64,000 nt of DNA from Viridothelium virens (Eukaryota > Ascomycota > Dothideomycetes > Trypetheliales > Trypetheliaceae). Made by a program: the position numbers and the translations under genes. Under the pieces are notes generated by a model. It ran no database searches, had not been told where the DNA came from, and saw only the letters and a list, made by a program, of their open reading frames with translations. Of the stretch, positions 46,368-57,374 are shown one piece after another. Location: the NCBI GenBank assembly GCA_010094025.1, contig ML991772.1:372001-436000 (forward strand). Direction: 5' to 3'. Positions within the stretch are counted from its first letter, which is position 1, and each line of letters begins with the position of its first letter.

Positions 46368-47585
46368 CTATTTTGCTGCAAGCACGCTTTTGACTGCATC
46401 GAGCACCTGTGAGTGAACAGCTTTCGGAGCCGCAATGACGCCCTTGTTTTCTGCGAGCGTCCTTCCTACGCTGAAATCAAGTCGGGATCCTTCTACATCG
46501 GTCACTACTCCGCCCGCTTCTCTTACGATGAGGTCTCCTGCAGCATGATCCCAGATCTTCTCTTGATAATCTTTTCGAACCGGCAATCGCAGGTACAAGT
46601 CTCCCGCTCCCCTCGCTATTGAGCCGTACTTTGCCTGCGAATCCATTCTCACGCTCGGCTTCGCAATCCCCAATTTCTGGGCAATCTTCGCTGCATCGTC
46701 TTGTGAGGAGTGACCCGCCTCGACGCTCTCACAGAAAGTTGCTTGAGTAATGTCTTCAACCCTTTTCATGTGGATGGGTTTGCTTCCTTGGAGCCTTCCT
46801 GTACTCATCGGTCTGCTGGTGGCACCCTGTCCTTGCACAGCCCCAAAAAGTACCCCTTTGCCTTCCTCGTCAGACTGGTCCACGCCAGCCTTTGTGTCTA
46901 ATGAGACGGAATCGTCGACCGGGAGGTTCGGACATCCGAGTACGCCAACCTTCACATCACCATCTACCATCAAACCCAAACAAACGGCATACTGCCCTCC
47001 TCTAAGAAACCCTTTCGTTCCATCAATTGGGTCGATAGCCCATATCCTGCCCTTTGCGCCGCCCTTGCTCTTTCCTTCGTCAATTATGTCCAGCATTGCA
47101 GCCTCATCTTTGATGCCCCCACCCAGCTGTTCTTCCGCGCTCGTATCATTGAGCTTCGTTGTCTTCACAAGTTCCCATATCTGACTTCGCAATCCTTCGT
47201 TCTCTCTCAGCGCGGATGCCTCCTCTTCGGCGACAATCTCGTCCCCCGGAAAACTATGGCGAAGTGCGGAGATGATGAGAGCTTGAGCACCAAAGTCACC
47301 GATGGTGACGGGGGACTTGTCGTCCTTGGAAGCAGTACCTTTAGCTTTTTCGTGAAAGACCCGTTTGGTGAGGAGGGTGGCTCTTTGGACTGCGAGGAGG
47401 GCAATTTGTAGCTCTTGAGCGTAATGATGGGACATGTTGGTTTTGGCAGTGGAAAAGGTCTGTCGAAGTCGGACAGATGTCGGGAAGTGGGATGATAATG
47501 TATTCAGACGATTCAAGAAAATGCTTAAAGCCAGAATGAAGGCCGAGGAGAAGAAAAGAGCTTTGAAGTAAGTCGGAACTTTCAT
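46368..47585 (-). CDS. MET22: 3'(2'),5'-bisphosphate nucleotidase (Hal2/Met22)
   Basis: Single exon; 405 residues from 47585, or 355 from the Met at 47435 (MSHHYAQELQIALLAVQRA), where yeast-type proteins start. The extra 50 residues contain a hydrophobic segment (LFFSSAFILALSIFLNRL) and an Arg-containing stretch, so organelle targeting or a membrane anchor is possible. Catalytic motifs of the lithium-sensitive phosphatase family are intact: DKSPVTIGDFGAQ, EIVAEEEASALREN, WAIDPIDGTKGF (metal-binding DPIDGT) and WDHAAGDLIVREAGG. It removes the 3' phosphate from PAP and PAPS in sulfate assimilation and protects RNA exonucleases from PAP; Li+ and Na+ inhibit the family. Confidence 0.92.
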   Translation of the reverse strand: MKVPTYFKALFFSSAFILALSIFLNRLNTLSSHFPTSVRLRQTFSTAKTNMSHHYAQELQIALLAVQRATLLTKRVFHEKAKGTASKDDKSPVTIGDFGAQALIISALRHSFPGDEIVAEEEASALRENEGLRSQIWELVKTTKLNDTSAEEQLGGGIKDEAAMLDIIDEGKSKGGAKGRIWAIDPIDGTKGFLRGGQYAVCLGLMVDGDVKVGVLGCPNLPVDDSVSLDTKAGVDQSDEEGKGVLFGAVQGQGATSRPMSTGRLQGSKPIHMKRVEDITQATFCESVEAGHSSQDDAAKIAQKLGIAKPSVRMDSQAKYGSIARGAGDLYLRLPVRKDYQEKIWDHAAGDLIVREAGGVVTDVEGSRLDFSVGRTLAENKGVIAAPKAVHSQVLDAVKSVLAAK

Positions 47586-47901
47586 GAGTTCATTTCAATT
47601 GACGCGTGTCTAGTCTCCGTCATCGCTAGGTTATGCATTAAAGTTGGGCAAATTGTGGGGTTTCAGGAAATAGCATTAGGGAGCGAGCGACAGGGTCTTG
47701 GACTGGCGCGTTCAGATCCGCTTTGTTTTGTGATCTTAAATCTGTAAAGCTCCACACTCCGTACATCAAACCTCTTTCTCGTGGGCTTGCGTGCCTCTAA
47801 GGCCAATCCTGAGCAACACCTCTAGTAAACATCTCACTCCAGATCGAAGCTAGTATTTTTTTTTTTTCTACAAGATCTATCCAACACTTTCCTCAACCAC
47901 C
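47586..47901. promoter_or_regulatory. Bidirectional upstream region, Hal2 and C3HC zinc-finger genes
   Basis: 316 bp between divergent starts. A run of about 13 T lies at 47853-47866, a possible poly(dT) nucleosome-depleting tract for the downstream gene; that effect is inferred. Confidence 0.5.
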
Positions 47902-49260
47902 ATGGCCGTTGCGCTCAGCACCTCGAAACGCAAGTTCGACAAACTCCTCGACAACCTCACCAACGATTCCCCAAGAAGCAGCCGCCCCAACTCCGCCGGC
48001 AGTCTCTCCAGAACCAACATCGGCCGTACCAGCAACGACACCATCTCTCCCACCAGCAATCCCACCACCGAAACCAACACCACCCCCGCCGCCAAACGTC
48101 TCCGGGGATCCCCTCAATCAATCCGCGAAATCGCGCGCGAGCGTCTGGAAGCCAAGAAGAAAGCCGCAGCCGCCGAAGCGGAAGCCCGCGCCCAAGCGCT
48201 CGCCTCCTCGATCCCAGCACGCCGCCAACCAAACTACATCCCCTGGAGCCACGACGTGTTTCTGGCCCGGCTCAAGACCTTCGCCGACGTGAAGCTGTGG
48301 ACGCCGAAACCCGACGTGATCAGCGAGGTGGAGTGGGCGAAGCGGGGCTGGGTGTGCGAGGGCATCAATCGGGTGGCGTGTAAGGGCGGGTGCGAGTGTC
48401 GGGTGGTGGTGAGACTGCGGCCGAAGCGGAGGGATGCGGAGGGGAATGAGGTCGAGGGGAGTGAGGACTATAGCGTGGAGGTGGAGCCAGAGCTGGTGGA
48501 GCGGTATCGGGGTTTGGTGGTGGAGGGGCATGAGGAGGAGTGCAGGTGGAGGAGAGCCGGGTGTAAGACGGATATCTATCATTTGCCGCTTGCGAAGCGG
48601 AGTTACTGGCAGCAGGGGCTGTTGGAGAGGTATAAGAGCTTAGAGGGGATCAAGGAGCAGTTGCCGGCGAGGATAGGGACGCCTGAGGGGGCGCGGAGTC
48701 TCGAGAGCCTTGTGGAGCGACTTCCAGCAGGCTTCTTTGGGGAGGAGGAACCATCTCAGGCGGCGGTTGAGTTTGCGCTTTATGGCTGGCGGGGAGAGAT
48801 GTTCGGATCGACCGCACTGGCGAGTTGCCCGCATTGCTTCTCGCGTATCGGTCTGTGGATGTACAAACGAGAGGAAACCCAGGGAACCAAGGCGCACAGC
48901 AACGATCTTCCCGCCCTCAACCTGGTCGAGAATCACCGCTATCACTGTCCGTGGCGAAATGCCTCTTCACAAGCATCGCCAGGCGAACTGAAGGGTCTCG
49001 CAGGGTGGCAAGTTCTCCAAAAAGTCATCACGAATTCACGAAGACCACCAAGCGAGATCCCGCAGCTTCTTGATGAACCTCAGACGCCCCGACCAGTCAG
49101 TGTTGGGATGGAGCCTGCCACACCAGACGGAGCAATGAGCAGGGTAGAGTCGCCTATTCGGCCTACTACCGCAGATCTTGTAGCTGCAGACAAAGCCCGA
49201 TTGAGCAAGCTAGCTCGATTGAAGAGGATGATGAGTTTTAAGACAAAGCCGAAGAAGTGA
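47902..49260 (+). CDS. C3HC zinc-finger protein (Rsm1/NIPA-like)
   Basis: Single exon, 452 residues. The N-terminal 70 residues are Ser/Thr/Asn-rich and disordered, followed by an Arg/Lys/Ala helix (IARERLEAKKKAAAAEAEA). The zf-C3HC domain runs from about residue 110 (YIPWSHDVFLARLKTF, LWTPKP, EWAKRGWVCEGINRVAC) through CECRVVV to EGHEEECRWRRAGC, which supplies Cys and His ligands. A second conserved part follows: FALYGWRGE, LASCPHCFSRIGLWMYK and NHRYHCPWRN (a C-x2-C with distal H and C). Relatives are S. pombe Rsm1 in mRNA export and animal NIPA/ZC3HC1 at the nuclear basket. A nuclear-pore-linked role is expected. The Lys-rich C-terminus could be a nuclear signal. Confidence 0.85.
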   Translation: MAVALSTSKRKFDKLLDNLTNDSPRSSRPNSAGSLSRTNIGRTSNDTISPTSNPTTETNTTPAAKRLRGSPQSIREIARERLEAKKKAAAAEAEARAQALASSIPARRQPNYIPWSHDVFLARLKTFADVKLWTPKPDVISEVEWAKRGWVCEGINRVACKGGCECRVVVRLRPKRRDAEGNEVEGSEDYSVEVEPELVERYRGLVVEGHEEECRWRRAGCKTDIYHLPLAKRSYWQQGLLERYKSLEGIKEQLPARIGTPEGARSLESLVERLPAGFFGEEEPSQAAVEFALYGWRGEMFGSTALASCPHCFSRIGLWMYKREETQGTKAHSNDLPALNLVENHRYHCPWRNASSQASPGELKGLAGWQVLQKVITNSRRPPSEIPQLLDEPQTPRPVSVGMEPATPDGAMSRVESPIRPTTADLVAADKARLSKLARLKRMMSFKTKPKK

Positions 49261-49510
49261 CGGATGCATTATCTATATCATTTAATTCTCGATTGATATC
49301 TAAGCATCAGCGACGACATCTTAGAGCGTCTCTTTTATCCGGATCTGAAGCGGCTTTGCAGGCCTGTGGGAATGCTGGATGTTCATAGGATATGCGATCA
49401 AAGTTATGCCACCGGAACTCTCAATGAAGAGCAAGTTGTAAAATCCGTCTTTGGATCTTTCGTCCGCCAAGATGGATTATTGTGGAACCTCTTACCTTTC
49501 CAGTGACTTC

Positions 49511-50052
49511 TCAACCACTCAGATTTCCACCCTTTTTCGTCGGGCTGCCTCTGCCACTTGTTCGTCCTCTCTCCTGACTCCCCTGCCCTGTCTCCCCCGA
49601 GCTTCCCTCCGGACCCCCTTCCGTATTTCCCCTCGGTTGGCTGACTTCCTGATTCGCCGGGCTCACGTTCAGCGGGTTACTTTGTCCCTGTCCCCACTGT
49701 AGATTAGTAACTTCTGCACAGAGTAGGAAGCGCGAGCTTTGAACCATTTCAGGGCGCTCACGCTGGACTGTGTCGTGCTCACCGAGCCAGCCTCTTGACC
49801 TGCTGTATCATGCTGCTCCTCTGGACTCGTCTTACTGGGGTCGAAGGCGGCTTTTTCGACTTGCGCTGACTGAGCGTCCGAGCCGGACTTGGAGTACTCA
49901 TTTGATTCGGGTGTGAGATCGTCTTTGCCTTGAGCATCTTTACGAGGTAAGAGAGATGGGATTGAACTGTGGAGAGGTCGGCGGGAGTAGAGAAGAGAGG
50001 AAGGGCGGAGACGAGGATAGATGAGAGCTCTTCTAGTTGTTTGCGAAAACAT
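49511..50052 (-). CDS. Small probable mitochondrial protein, conserved in fungi
   Basis: Two exons, 50052-49762 and 49696-49511; 158 residues. The 65-nt intron has a strong TACTAAT branch site 6 nt before CAG. I chose the Met at 50052 (MFSQTTRRALIYPRLRPSS), which begins an Arg/Ser-rich mitochondrial presequence; an upstream in-frame Met at 50130 exists. After LLPRKDAQGKDDLTPESNEY comes an acidic, Gln/Ser-rich stretch. The second exon contains NPLNVSPANQEVSQPRG and a Gly/Ser-rich basic tail. I recall this arrangement from uncharacterised fungal proteins but cannot name a function. A second GTGAGC a few codons upstream could act as an alternative donor. Confidence 0.65.
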
Positions 50053-50280
50053 CTTTGTTACTGTAAATAAAGGTATGGCGGAATTGAGCAGGAGATTTTG
50101 GAGGTGGTGCGAATTCGATGTCTGGAACAATTGTAGAAGAGTGGCGTCAATCTATGAACGCGCGATGACGGCGGATGTTTGACGGTGACGACGGAACCTC
50201 CACAAACTACCAACCTAGGCAAGTACATTAAGAGAAGGTAACCTAATTTACCTTCACTGCGCATCCTAGTAGGTCAGTGT

Positions 50281-50345
50281 TGTAAGAAATAGTAAATTAC
50301 TAATTACTAATAGTAAAAGTAATAGTAAATAGTACTACTATTTAC
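50281..50345. repeat. AT-rich inverted-repeat tract
   Basis: Dominated by repeated AGTAAAT and ATTACT words. It ends in a perfect 21-base inverted repeat, GTAAATAGTA-C-TACTATTTAC, at 50325-50345. It could form a hairpin or cruciform. No coding content. Confidence 0.7.
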
Positions 50346-50776
50346 TTCTTTAAAGAATTCGACGGCAATCGGACCACTATCCTTTACGGTAAAGAATGCC
50401 CCTTCTGGGACCTTATTTGCACTCGTGGCTTTAATCCAAGGATCCCTTCATATTCTAAATCTTAAATCTTGAGCTTAACCGATATGTGCCCTTCATCCTT
50501 AAAGAACAGGTCAACTTTAACAGACTTCGGCTTGCCGCTCCAAACCTGATCGTTCCTCGACGTAATAATGATAGATGGACAGTGTTCGCTCAGCAAGTCA
50601 GCATTCGGAGAGTATCAATATAAGACCGTCATGGATAGCAGTGCCCGCCGTAAAAGTTGCCTAAGAGGATTCCTCAATGCAGCGTTGTGCAACAGTACTC
50701 TTCAATGCGATGGGGTTCCCCAAGCGGTAACATAGAATTTTGCTGCAAAGTTCCTGTAAAGAGCCTGTTGGATCAT

Positions 50777-50807
50777 GTTAACATGGCGTTAACATGGCTC
50801 AACATGC
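50777..50807. repeat. 11-bp direct repeat GTTAACATGGC
   Basis: Two exact adjacent copies at 50777-50787 and 50788-50798, then a degraded third (TCAACATGC). No function seen. Confidence 0.65.
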
Positions 50808-52208
50808 TTCTAACAGCGAGATCCAGGTGACAACCTGGGTATTGCCCGTTAGGGAACCCCCCTGCCGCTGTATGGTACCGTACAAGGCTCGCCTGCGTGG
50901 CTATATCGTACCTGACTTGCAATGCGCGTGTCACAGAAGTTAGTGAGACCACTACTTCTCACTAAAAACGAGTTTTCCCTTTCCAATGCATACGTAAGTA
51001 GAGAGTCGAAGCGTGGCGAAGGTGCACACAACTGCATCTCGCTCTATTCCACGATGCGTCTGAAGGCTGTTTCATTCCATCGAAGTAGCGCACAGCAGGG
51101 TAAATGGCAGATCTCTTGGTTGTTCGGCAAAGCTTGCATCAATAGATGGAAGAGTGCCATGAAACTCTCTGGAAGACCGCAGCAAGGACCTGAAATTGCC
51201 ACCAGGTTTCGCGCTTACCGGGTGGCTTGATGTGTCTGCATAATGCTACTCGCTGTCGATGAGGCATTCATCAAAGATGGTGGGTTTCGGTGTCAAGAAG
51301 TCAGGAGGCTAAATAACGCTTGGCACTCACGAAGATTGATTGAGCATGAGGAGTAGACTATCACTAATTAGGAGAAGCTACGTTCAGGTGCCTTTTGTAG
51401 GCTCCAAGCTAATGATTTTTTGGGCCAAAGACTGTACCTGCATTTCCGGTGCTCCGTGAGACCGTGTGTCCCTTTTTATCAGTCTGGTCAACAGGCTAGA
51501 GAATTAATTTCGGCAGAGCGAGGGCAAGGCACCGGATGTGAAGCTTACCCACAGAGAATTTCTACAATGTCTACACAAATGTTAGCCAATGGCGATGTCG
51601 GAGCGAAGATGATTATCTTGTATTTAAGTGTTCGAACTCCGCTCACCCTTTAATGTCAATACCAATCGCTCAATGCTGCATCTTATGAGTGTTTGGACGT
51701 TCTGCGTCTCTAATAAGGTGGATCTACAGTCTGAAAATCTTCCTCTGCGTCTTTCCTGAAAGAAGTCGAGCCAGCATTGTGGTCTTACAAAATAGATCAC
51801 AATCCATTTCTCTTGCTTAAAAACCCAGTACTATTAAAAAATAAATGATGAGAGCTCTCGCCTATTCACCAGCGGCATTTGGGCAGCAGAGTGGATAAAT
51901 ACTAAAGGGGTATCACTATATGCGACTGTGCTCTCGTGATGCATTCTAGATGCACGCAAAGCGGAGAAGAGCTGCAAAAGAGCCTTTTCCGCTAATGCGA
52001 ACCACGACCAATATGCAGACCAGATAACATGCTGTCAAAAGCGCACAAGAGGGGGATAAATATAGTACCTGTCGGAATCAAGCTGAGCAATACATATAGA
52101 GCCCACATTTACCCTATCCCCAGCAAATGTAAGGAGATGTTTTCCCTCTAGCACTCTTTTCTTGTCTTCTCTGGTATCCTCTCAAAAGAAAAGCAAACAA
52201 TCCACAAT

Positions 52209-52993
52209 ATGTTCTCGTTTAAGCACACCGCCGCTCTCTTGGCTCTTCTCAGTCTCGCCTCCGCGCAAAGCCGCCAAGTCCGGTACATGCCCTTCGGAGA
52301 CTCCATCACCGAAATAACCTGCTGGCGCGGCCTTCTCCAACAACAATTCAACAGCTCCGGGCTGAACAACGTCCTCTTTGTCGGCTCCGAAAACGACCAA
52401 AATCCAGCCGGATGCCCTGTCACCAACTACAACGAGCATAATGAAGGCCACTCCGGCTTCCAGGCCGTGAACATCGCCAACCAGAACCAGCTGGTTGGGT
52501 GGCTGCAGCAGAATCCTGCTGATGTGATCACGATGCATTTGGGGACGAACGATATCGCGCTGGGGGGGCAGAGTACGTCGAATATTCTGGCGGCGTTTAC
52601 GAAGTTAGTTGGACAGATGAGGGCGAGCAATGCGAATATGAAGATCATTGTCAGTCATCTGTCTCCTGTTCTCCGTCGTTCTCTTAAGCGTTTCTGACTT
52701 GTGATGAGTAGGTCGCCCAGATCATCCCCATCTCGATTGCCTCGTCAAATAGCCAGAATGTTGCACTCAATGCCGCCATCCCGGCTTGGGCGCAGGGACT
52801 CAATTCCACGGCGAGTCCAATTTACGTCGTTGACCAATATACCGGGTTCAATGCGGCGACCGATTTGAGAGACGGTGTACATCCGAATGCAAGTGGAGAC
52901 CAGAAGATGGCAGCAAAATGGTTTCCAGCGCTTGTAACGGCTATTAATCTAGCGGCCGGGTCCACAAAGAGGGAGATTGAGTTTGAAGCGTAG
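52209..52993 (+). CDS. Secreted SGNH/GDSL hydrolase, CE3-like carbohydrate esterase
   Basis: Two exons, 52209-52649 and 52712-52993; 240 residues, in phase. Signal peptide MFSFKHTAALLALLSLASA. SGNH blocks: RYMPFGDSITEITCWRGLL (block I Ser), the ENDQNPAGCP loop, NEGHSGFQAVNIA (Gly), MHLGTNDIALGG (Asn) and LRDGVHPNASGDQKMA (Asp and His). All four catalytic or oxyanion residues are present. Spacing and the DSITEITCWR and EGHSG segments match CE3-type acetyl xylan esterases. The likely role is deacetylation of plant or lichen polysaccharide outside the cell. No carbohydrate-binding module follows the domain. Confidence 0.88.
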
Positions 52994-54011
52994 TTTAGTG
53001 CAGAAACGATTTGTAGGGGAGAATGTTGATGTACGTCAGCGATTGACGTCCACGGATGTTTCCCCATATTTTTGGTAGTACGATACGTTGATTTCACGTA
53101 TGATGCTGCTCTTGAACACGAGTGGGTTCCAGATAGTGACTATATCGCTCTTTGCCTGCTTGACCTGATTTTTGGAGTGCCCAAGTGATATTCTGAACAA
53201 TGTTTCGCATACGCTTGTGCGCATCCTGCTCCAATTTACTCTAGGTCTTGCGGCAAAACTTATCCGAGCCACAAGCCCCCTTCGCAAAGACGATGCCTAG
53301 AAAGCCTTCAATCTTGAATCCAGACCCATTTTTGTCGTTTCTGTCATTGCAGGGCACAGCTGCGAGAAGGGCATGTAGGGTCCTTTCTACTAGGCCTGCG
53401 ACATCTATGGTTGCGTGGCCCCCGTAGCATGGCCATGGGAAAATCCCCAAATCTCTGCCAAGGTACTCTATGATTAGGATGCAGCATGTGTTGCGCGACG
53501 CAGACCGCAAGTATTGGCGGACCCACTGGCCTGATACAATCCTTGCGTAGCGATGTGTGCGAATAGAGTACTGTGACCACTGCAAAAGAATCGAATGTGG
53601 TCGGAAGCCGGTAGTGACAATGAGACTAAAGCTCGCTTTCCATACTCGACGCAGTGGCATTGTAGACCTCTTCAATGTCCCAAGCGCTTCACGCATCCTC
53701 CCATCGCTGCGTAGGGACGTGCATCGACGCATCCAGCAACCATTTCCGGATCGGCCTGAAGCGGAAACTCATTTCCTCCCAAATATCTGGGAGTCTTCTG
53801 CCTAACCCCATAATACCCTTGAGAGATTCCTACGCAACACCAGGTAGACGTATCCTCTTCTTAAGCTTCTACGAGTAATTTCGTGATCGAAATGTAGGAG
53901 ATATCGGCAGAGGTGTCTAAAGGACAACGACAGGATACCGTGTTACCCATCGTCCTTTATATCCAATGCATTGGAACCTTTCGCGGCACCACATGAGTTG
54001 TGGTGTTGAGT
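52994..54011. other. Intergenic with a possible minus-strand coding relic
   Basis: On the minus strand around 53850-53560, LPDIWEEMSFRFRPIRKWLL and DASMHVPTQRWEDA read like protein. The frame is then broken by stops, and the open frame at 53241-53732 is in a different phase. No family recognised. Confidence 0.35.
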
Positions 54012-54871
54012 CTAAGATGCTCTTTCAAATTCATCCACCAGTTCATGCAACGCCTGAACCAATACCTTTGGCTTGTTAAAGAACGGGCTGTGTCCCGCTG
54101 CAACCTCTTTCACAATCCATTTCACGCCGCTTTCTTCCATCAAAGCATCTTGGCGAGCGGGTAGCAAAGCAGCATCCTCTGTGCATCGAATATAAGCCCG
54201 ACGTCCATCAAATTGCTTCTTGTTGTAGTAAACGGGTGGCTCTTTCTCTGTCAGGCAGACGAGCGAATGGCCTTTCAGCTTAGCAGTGGCTTCAGTGGTG
54301 ATATTCGAGGGACAGTCCTGGTAAAAGACCTTTTCTGGAGTGTTCGCCCACAGCATTCCGTTCTTTTCCCATCGTTCAAATCGTCAGCACAAATTATTAG
54401 AGATTTGTGTCACACTACACTCACATCAGGCTTAAGCCACTCCAACCACTTTCCCTCGAGCGCATCGAGCAGGGAGACTCCCTCGTGAGGAATGAAGGCG
54501 CACATATATACAATCCCTATCAATCCGCCACCCGAACCTTTGGCTTGTGCCTCGCTTTTGCTGAGACCTCTGATGGCGACACTTCCAGGAAAGCCAGCAT
54601 ATGAGTGGAGCACCAGAACTACCTCGCGGCCTTGGTCGATGAGGGGCATCAAAATGCTCCTCATCAAATTCACATCGTCCTCGATAGTCCCATCCTTACT
54701 GTCCGTTGTCGATAGCGTCGCGCTCTTGGCTTCATAACCTTGGGCCTTGAGTTCGGATATCATGGGCTGTAGGCAGTCGTCCAGATGAAAAGAGCCTGGA
54801 AAGACCACAAAGGTGGGTTTAGAGCCGGCCATGACGGCCAGTGAAGCAAGAGTTTGTGAAAGTCGACTCAC
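54012..54871 (-). CDS. Alpha/beta hydrolase (SABP2/AB_hydrolase_6-like esterase)
   Basis: Two exons, 54871-54425 and 54362-54012; 265 residues, or 251 from the Met at 54829 (MAGSKPTFVVFPGSFHL), which is the usual start of this class and leaves MSRLSQTLASLAV as optional. Fold landmarks: PTFVVFPGSF (oxyanion strand), VVLVLHSYAGFPGS (nucleophile Ser in HSYAG), GIVYMCAFIPHEGVSL, YIRCTEDAALLPARQ (Asp) and VAAGHSPFFNKP (catalytic His). The second exon starts NGMLWANTPEKVFYQDCP, normal for the lid region of the family. Cytosolic, substrate unknown; relatives cleave small methyl esters or act in metabolite breakdown. Confidence 0.85.
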
Positions 54872-57374
54872 TTGCTTCGAGCGATTTGGTGGTTAAGTTG
54901 AACAAATTCTTGGTCTTAGCCTTTTGCTAATTTCTTTCGTTGGTGAACCAAATCCAGAAATGGGATCCTACCAAAAGCAATCGGGTGCTGGGCGTCCCCC
55001 TTAGCAGCTCCTCAATGATCGATGCGATTTCCACGTGGAGTATGGCTAAAGTGAGAGCGATCTGTGACGAATCCCTCTTGTAGTCCTTCAATGGCTCGGC
55101 TCAGTTAAGGGTATGCCACTACTTTGCTCTGCAAGCGTCTGGCTGTGGCTTTTGTGTCCCAGGGAGTCAACTTAGGCCCCCAGGCAGGATTTCGACAGCC
55201 CCAATGTCATCAACCCTAGCGGTAGCATGGGCACGAAGGAGCACAACTTTGCAGCGATGCATGATGCAGATTCTGTTAAGCCATGTAAGATTGTAATGTG
55301 CCGTCATTCCTTCGCCCTTACCACCCTAGACCATCGCACCACTTCCCTTTTCAAGAAGACGCCCGCATCGGCATATTAATCAGACAATAGCATATAATGC
55401 AGGTCGTCACGATGCGGCACAGCGTAGCTGACCCGCGTAGATGACACGGAGCCAACGCTTGCTGCATGTCCTTCACCATCAATCGCCCTGCAGCTAAAGT
55501 GAGGCACCCTCTTCACCAGCGCAGAACGTCTGCAGGGCTGGTCAGTTGCGCACATTCATCTCAACCTTGACGCGAAAGGTCCAGAAGTCCAGAACCACGG
55601 TGGATTGCGCGGTACGGCACGGTGCGGCGCGGTGCGGCACGTTGCAGCTAGTCCTAAAGAACGTGGAGCCCGAGGCCAAGGCGTGCAAGCTGTGTTTACT
55701 ACCCCTGGTTCACCGTTCGGCTGGGTGACAAAGGGCGAGGCGAGATTTGCAGGCTTGGTGACCTGATTGGAAACGGACGACGTAGCGCAGCGACGCTCGA
55801 GGCGTGTCTACAAGACGTGCCGGCGCTGTTATCCATCCTGAAAGAGGAGGAAATCCGCAATGCGGCAGTCCGGAGGCTCCAGCACGATGCACTGTATATT
55901 GCCATTGCGAATGGAGACTAGATGAGAGCGGGGTCGTCCGCGAAGAGGGCATCCACTGCGAGGCTCGTCGTTGAGGAGGGCGACAGCGATAGCTGTGAGA
56001 CAAATCGTTTGAGAAAGATTATACTGTGAATCGGCCACGGAGAAGCACTGGGTACCTATTAGGCAGGACGTCGACGTCAAAGGTAATCCCTGCTCCGGAA
56101 TAGGTTTTCCCGAGCCAGAGTAGAGTCGAGGTAGACAACTAATTAGCTTCCTATCATTGCCGAGTTGAACATGAAGCTCCAAAGTCTCAGTACTGAGCTG
56201 CCTTTCCCTGCGCGGAGTTTCTCGATTTGGGTTCTGGAATGCTCACTTTCTGCAGAGAGCCCCTCAATATCAATATTAAGCTACTTATTCTCTATGCAGA
56301 GCTCTGAGTTCTTAGTCCTGAGTTGCTCTTTCTCTTCAGCACTGCGTATTAATACTATCATCACAGCCGTTATTTCCTACCTACCAGCTTTTTGGTTGGG
56401 AGTGCTCTAATAATATAGAGCTTGTTCAATTCTTCGTTACTGCTTAATGACAAAGATCCTGTCTTTGCGGTGCGAAGTTCCTTAAACTTTGGTCCTTAGT
56501 TACTCACTCTCGATACATAGGCGAAAAAAGTGTCCGGTTTTGATACATAGATCACCGTCTGTCATTTCGTTAATTATCGCATCTTGCATTGGCTCATCTA
56601 GCGATTTGCTTCATTATCTATAAGCTCACTCGTGTTGATACTTCTGCAAGTGCTGAAGTTGAGAAAAGCTAAATTTCAATAGGTTAAGAGGGTTTGGCCA
56701 AGGAGATTGTTTATTATTGGTCCATGACTCCATGTGTCAAAATCAAACACTTTCTTACTCCCACGCACAGATCAGCAGCATCGCAGCAACAGCTGCATAC
56801 AATTCCTTTCTGGATTCAATTAAGGAGCCGTGAATGACGTTGCCTCCTTCGAAGCGAAAGCCTACCGTGCACTATCATGTCGCAAACACGTTATATGCTA
56901 AGCTCCAAACACGTCTTTTGAACCGAAGAGATTTCAGAGAATTTACTTGAAGTTGACATTGTCAAAGGATGTGCATTTCTGCAGGCTATTGAACCAGTGC
57001 CTTATGAAGCTTAAAATGACAGATGCTAGAATCCCAACCAGCACCACGCTACCCCGTAATAGCAGAAAATCCCCAAGCACCGTTTTCAGAACTGAAGAAG
57101 TTGACGATCCCTAGTGTACAGGCTTTTCATGCTAAGCTCTCCTCAACGAAAAGCTTGTATTATGTCATGTTATACAAGCAGGTAATTGCGACGATCTTGT
57201 CCCTGGCTGGATCGTCCTCAGTCGTCTTCCGGAGTTGGTACATCTGCCGCTCCGTTGCCTTCTTCTATACTCGGATCAGGGGGATTCGCATTTGCAGGTG
57301 TCTTCGACGAGCTGCTCCGAAACACACTACGTCCTGGTAAGATACGGAAAGGCGGTTTCGTAGTATTCAGATAC
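54872..57374. other. Long intergenic with a 10-bp GC-rich repeat and coding relics
   Basis: About 2.5 kb without a supported gene. It holds a 10-bp tandem repeat (55611-55650), a plus-strand coding-like stretch ending in TAG at 55919-55921, and a minus-strand coiled-coil-like stretch at about 56150-56360 broken by a stop. All could be relics of older genes. Confidence 0.45.
55611..55650. repeat. 10-bp tandem repeat, unit GGTGCGGCAC
   Basis: Four consecutive units: GGTACGGCAC, GGTGCGGCGC, GGTGCGGCAC and a diverged GTTGCAGCTA. Read directly from the sequence; strongly GC-rich compared with its surroundings. Confidence 0.75.

Larger units (their letters stand above)
50053..52208. other. Intergenic with AT palindrome and short repeats
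   Basis: About 2.2 kb without a supported gene. It holds an A/T-only-like tract with a 21-bp palindrome (50281-50345) and an 11-bp direct repeat (50777-50798). Frames at 50922-51230 and 51420-51653 lack support. The last 150 bases are the esterase promoter. Confidence 0.5.
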
